Shown here: positions 60,726 through 64,000 of the stretch, piece by piece
Layout: each line of letters opens with the position of its first letter
How positions within the stretch are numbered: the first letter of the stretch is position 1
DNA from: Meloidogyne chitwoodi
Taxonomy: Eukaryota; Nematoda; Chromadorea; Rhabditida; Meloidogynidae
Assembly: GCA_015183035.1 (NCBI GenBank)
Contig: JACZZP010000018.1
Coordinates: forward strand, 1,550,001-1,614,000
Direction: 5' to 3'
Length of the DNA: 64,000 bases
Program-made: the position numbers and the translations under genes
Notes under the pieces: generated by a model
Seen by the model: only the letters and a program-made list of their open reading frames with translations
Told to the model about the DNA's origin: nothing
The model's database searches: none

Positions 60726-61628
60726 TTAAATTAAAATCCCTTTTTTATTTAAAAAAAGTCTCGGGGATGTCTTATCCATTACTACCAAAAATTTAAAAAA
60801 AATTTTAAAATTACCCGTTACATTAAAAAAATTAAAAAAAACCTCTCCCTCAGCATCTCTTTTCCTTTCAGCTCTCAACCTTTTTATTTTCAAATCCTTT
60901 CTAAGTGCATGTTTAAAAGTAAAATATAAAGGTTCCTCAACGTGTACAGCTCTTCCTTCACAAAAATCATCGTCCAATTTTTCACGAAAAGTTTTTTCTC
61001 TTTCCTTGACATAACGAATAACTTCCATACCTTTGTTCCATACATCTGGTTGAAATTCTGTTTTAATCTTATCGGTTTGTGGCATTCGAATCTTGTTGGT
61101 AAGAGAGCCAAACTGGAAAAAAAAGAAATAAATTTATTTTTAAGGTTTTGGGGGTCGCAGAGCTAATAGAAATAGTGATATTTAAAAAATCCTTGGACTG
61201 AACTTTGTGTAAGTCTAATTTATTAATCCGAGATCAGGATTTTGGACAGAGACTCTCCAGGAAAAAGGCCCAGAAAAGACCCAGAATACTCAACAAATGC
61301 TTGGGCACAAACTATGAGTAAAAGAAAAACCGGCCACATCGCCAAGAACTATATCGACCCCCAAAACTTTTCTGATACAAAATTTTAAAATTTTGGTAAA
61401 GAAAAAATAAACCTTGTCCCTCGGGTTGATCTTAACACTTTTTTTAACAAATTTTTGTATTTCTCTATCTTCAGATCCAATAATTGAATCACCTTTTTGA
61501 GTAAAATTTGATCCTCTTTGGATCCTATTAATTTTGTTGTGTCCTCCATCAGCAGTAGAAAAACAAGATTGTGATGAAATCAAAATTTTTGAAGAAAGTA
61601 GGACAGTTTTAGAGTAGAAATTTAACAT
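60726..61628 (-). CDS. Putative mitochondrial protein, family not recognised
   Basis: Exon 1 61413-61628 starts MLNFYSKTVLLSSKILISSQ, SCFSTADGG, an amphipathic, Ser/Lys-rich leader ending in an FST-like site, which suggests mitochondrial import. Exon 2 starts at 61112 (FGSLTNKIRMPQTDKIKTEF) and runs through VWNKGMEVIRYVKEREKTFR, then HALRKDLKIKRLRAERKRD, a charged, helical, basic stretch reminiscent of mitochondrial ribosomal proteins. After DAEGE a donor (GAG/GTTTTT) at about 60840 may end the exon; if not, translation continues to a TAA at 60726 through Phe-rich sequence that looks like intron. Length is thus 160-200 residues. The intron (61113-61412) is more GC-rich than most here. The mitoribosome suggestion is inference. 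Confidence 0.6.
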
Positions 61629-61816
61629 TTTAGCTTAATTAAAAAATTAGAGATTGTGCAAAAAAGTCAGCGACAGTCAAAATTTTATTTTTGAATATTC
61701 GTAAAAAACAGTTAAAGAGAATAAAAATTAATTTGGTCAAAAACTTCTTTATTTAAATGTACCCAATTTCAAAAAATTTATTTATAACATTAATCAAAAA
61801 AAAAGAAATTCTTAAA

Positions 61817-62927
61817 TTAAACATCATCTTCGTCTTCCATTTGTTGATTAACCTCTTGTTCTAATTGATCAACTTGTGCTTGATTAATTGTCTAAAATTT
61901 TTAAATATTAATTTGAATGTTTTAAAATTAAAAAAAAAAACCTCAAAAACATTATTATTATCTTCACCAATCCAACCAATTTCAATACGATGTCCAGTTG
62001 TTCCTTCTTCTCTTGTTGTTAACAGAACGTGGATTGCTCGTTTGATCAGCTCTTGTTTGTCAATTTCTGTTGTTTGGCCAACTTCTTGAACTTTCTCAAC
62101 TTCAGTTTTGGCTGCTTGAGCGTTTTTTCTAAAAAAAATTGTAAATTTAGTAATTGGAATTTTAAAAGTTGACGTTTTAAATGTTAATTAAATTTAAAAA
62201 ATAACCCGATAGCCCATCCATAGTATTTGTAGCATTGACCAGACGGTTCAATACAATAAATTGAAGGGCCTTCCTTTAGAAAAAAAAATTAAATTAAAAA
62301 AAACAGCATTTGATTTAATAACAATTAAAAATATACCTCTTGATCCCAGGAAGTAAGAAAAACAGAAGATCCAAATGGACGATTTATTCCAAGAGTGTAA
62401 ATATGAACGTGATCAGCTACCTTCAAAAAAAATTTTTTTTAATTAATATTTTTTAAAAGTAACCTTCCCAGCAAGTTTTTTAATAGTAATTGGTCTATCA
62501 AATTCTTTGTAGTAATTTCGAGCTTCTTCTCTAGCATAATCACATAAGGCAAAAACATCGGGAAAAAGTCCAGAACCAACAAATCCAATTTTTTCATTAA
62601 CACGCATTATACGACTATTTGAACCCTTAAACATTTTTAGAACGAATTTTAAAGAACTCGATTTGGTTTAAATGTTAATAAAGCTCCTAGTGTTTGAAGG
62701 AACATCAATTGACTATTCCTATCAAAAAAATGAAATATATAAACCTCAACATCAAGCTTTGAAGGGATAGGTTGATCAACAGCAACAATTGCGCCTTTTT
62801 TGCTAGAAAGCGAAATAATTGTAACACTTGATTCAACAGCTTTAGCAGCATACTCGACTTGAAAAATACGTCCATCAGGCGAGAATGTAGAAGCAGCTAA
62901 ATCATAACCAGTACCAATAGAACTCAT
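61817..62927 (-). CDS. pas-7: 20S proteasome subunit alpha type-3 (PSMA3 / PAS-7)
   Basis: Six exons, 62745-62927, 62464-62625, 62337-62420, 62206-62273, 61942-62128, 61817-61891, give 252 aa (human PSMA3 255). Forms part of the outer alpha ring of the 20S core, which gates substrate entry. The start [20 protein letters not shown] is the alpha-subunit N-terminal gate plus proteasome A signature, followed by [32 protein letters not shown] follows the first intron and fits the PSMA3 EGSNKRLF segment. Later come [44 protein letters not shown], and an acidic tail ending MEDEDDV, as expected for PSMA3. All residues read as a functional subunit. Alpha subunits are non-catalytic. Confidence 0.93.
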
Positions 62928-63343
62928 TTTATCAAATACCTACAACAAGAAAAAATAACAAAAAAATAAAACAAAACGAAGAAGATCAACAATAAAACTA
63001 ATAAATATAGCGATAAACTCAAAAAAGAGAATTATCATTGTTTTTATATAAAGTTGTTTCAAAAAAGAACACTATTTCTTTTAATTTATTTCACTTACAA
63101 TTATATTTATTAATTCTCTTTCTCTAACTTGCTTTGCTTAAATCAGCATGTTACATTATGTAATATTTATAATATATACAAACTCAAACTTTCAAAATGC
63201 CAATTTGATAAAATGTCACTATCATTTTCTTTTTTCTATGACTAATTTAAAATTTTTTAGTTTATTTTTTTTTTTGATTTGTCATTGTTTCTATTGCAAA
63301 ATATTTTTATTTATTTTATTTTATTCTCAAAAAACAAATAAAA
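62928..63343. promoter_or_regulatory. Divergent promoter region of PAS-7 and thioesterase genes
   Basis: 416 bases between the two start codons, which face away from each other. AT-rich, no gene. It must carry both 5' UTRs; no specific element was identified. Confidence 0.45.
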
Positions 63344-64000
63344 ATGGCAGCATCTACTGTTGCTCCACCAATAATTCTTCGTTCTATTGAGAAACACACT
63401 GCCACTGTATTTTTTAGAAGAATTAATAAATTATTTAAATAAAATTTTTAAAAGCTAATTTGGTTTCATGGTTTGGGTGATCAAGGAGATGGCTGGTCAA
63501 GGTATTTAATTGTTCTAAATTATCGCTATGACGCAAAGAAATTTTTGTTTAATTAAATTATTATTTTTAGTGTATTTCAAGAGGAAATGCGTGTTCCATA
63601 TATTAAGTTTATTTTTATAAATTTATTTTTCTATAAATAAATTTAAATTGTTAATTTAGATATATTTTTCCTAATGCTCAAAGCAGACCGGTGACCCTAA
63701 ATTTTGGAATGAGAATGCCTGCATGGTATGATATTCTTGGATTGACGGCTAATACTGCTGAGGTCTTTTTTTGAAATATTTTTACTGTTTTTATATCAAA
63801 AAATGTATCCAATTTTTTAGGATGATCAAGGCATTGAAATTGCAAAGAATTACGTTCATGATTTAATTAATAAAGAAATTGAGGATGGAATTTCTTCCAA
63901 ACGTATAGTTATTGGAGGATTCTCAATGGGTGGAGCATTGGCTTTATATTTAAGTTTTTTTTTTAATTTTATTTATTTTATTAAAAATATTCTCTACAGC
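63344..64000 (+). CDS. Acyl-protein thioesterase (LYPLA1/2-like), N-terminal part
   Basis: Alpha/beta hydrolase that removes palmitate from cytosolic-face membrane proteins. Exons 63344-63406, 63455-63501, 63571-63606, 63660-63762, 63821-63953; the next acceptor (TCTCTACAG) lies at 63999 and the window ends one base into that exon. Motifs: LIWFHGLGDQGDGWS (oxyanion loop region), YIFPNAQSRPVTLN, MRMPAWYDILGL, and the nucleophile elbow GGFSMGGA with Ser about 118 (human LYPLA1 Ser119). The LYPLA hallmark RPVTLN...MPAWYDI is fully present. Catalytic Asp and His lie beyond the window. Confidence 0.92.

Overview
The window is AT-rich eukaryotic DNA with intron-dense genes. Introns are mostly 35-120 nt with GT..AG ends and T-rich acceptors ending TTTCAG, TTTAG or AAAG. 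Several start codons lie 0-20 nt after a TTTTAG/TTTCAG acceptor, as expected for spliced-leader trans-splicing. Two genes encode cuticle collagens with the nematode Col_cuticle_N domain. This points to a nematode; a plant-parasitic tylenchid such as Meloidogyne is my inference from composition and was not tested. All exon models were read by eye from protein similarity and splice phase.

Layout: 1-273 end of the SRP receptor alpha subunit (+); 668-7847 Golgi alpha-mannosidase II (+, 23 exons); 8474-9057 UBE2D-like ubiquitin-conjugating enzyme lacking the catalytic Cys (-); 10221-13243 PSKH1-like kinase (-); 13.2-21.8 kb gene-free with many fold-back repeats; 21805-22576 small membrane protein (+); 22.6-27.8 kb gene-free with MITE-like elements; 27773-29143 divergent homeodomain protein (+); 29.1-34.5 kb gene-free; 34525-39365 a block of damaged genes (Q/N-rich protein, PHM fragment, Ig fragment, psq-HTH plus GIY-YIG gene); 39.4-43.9 kb gene-free with a truncated tRNA-Gly; 43942-45853 NUDT18-like Nudix hydrolase (+); 46155-47618 (-) and 49331-50856 (+) divergent cuticle collagens; 51.5-53.2 kb scrambled SET-gene copy and a 1-kb palindrome; 53358-55935 SETD4-like methyltransferase (+); 58256-60515 membrane-anchored cathepsin-B-like peptidase (+); 60726-61628 putative mitochondrial protein (-); 61817-62927 proteasome alpha subunit PSMA3/PAS-7 (-); 63344-64000 start of acyl-protein thioesterase (+).

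Most genes are unrelated housekeeping or structural genes. The real groupings are the inverted collagen pair, whose 5' halves look homogenised by gene conversion, and the SETD4 locus with its broken copy and palindrome. The most unusual items are the Cys-less E2, the psq/GIY-YIG gene with a canonical A AAA AAA slippery heptamer between its GIY and YIG motifs, the two broken genes that meet at 36162/36163, and the families of near-palindromic intergenic repeats.
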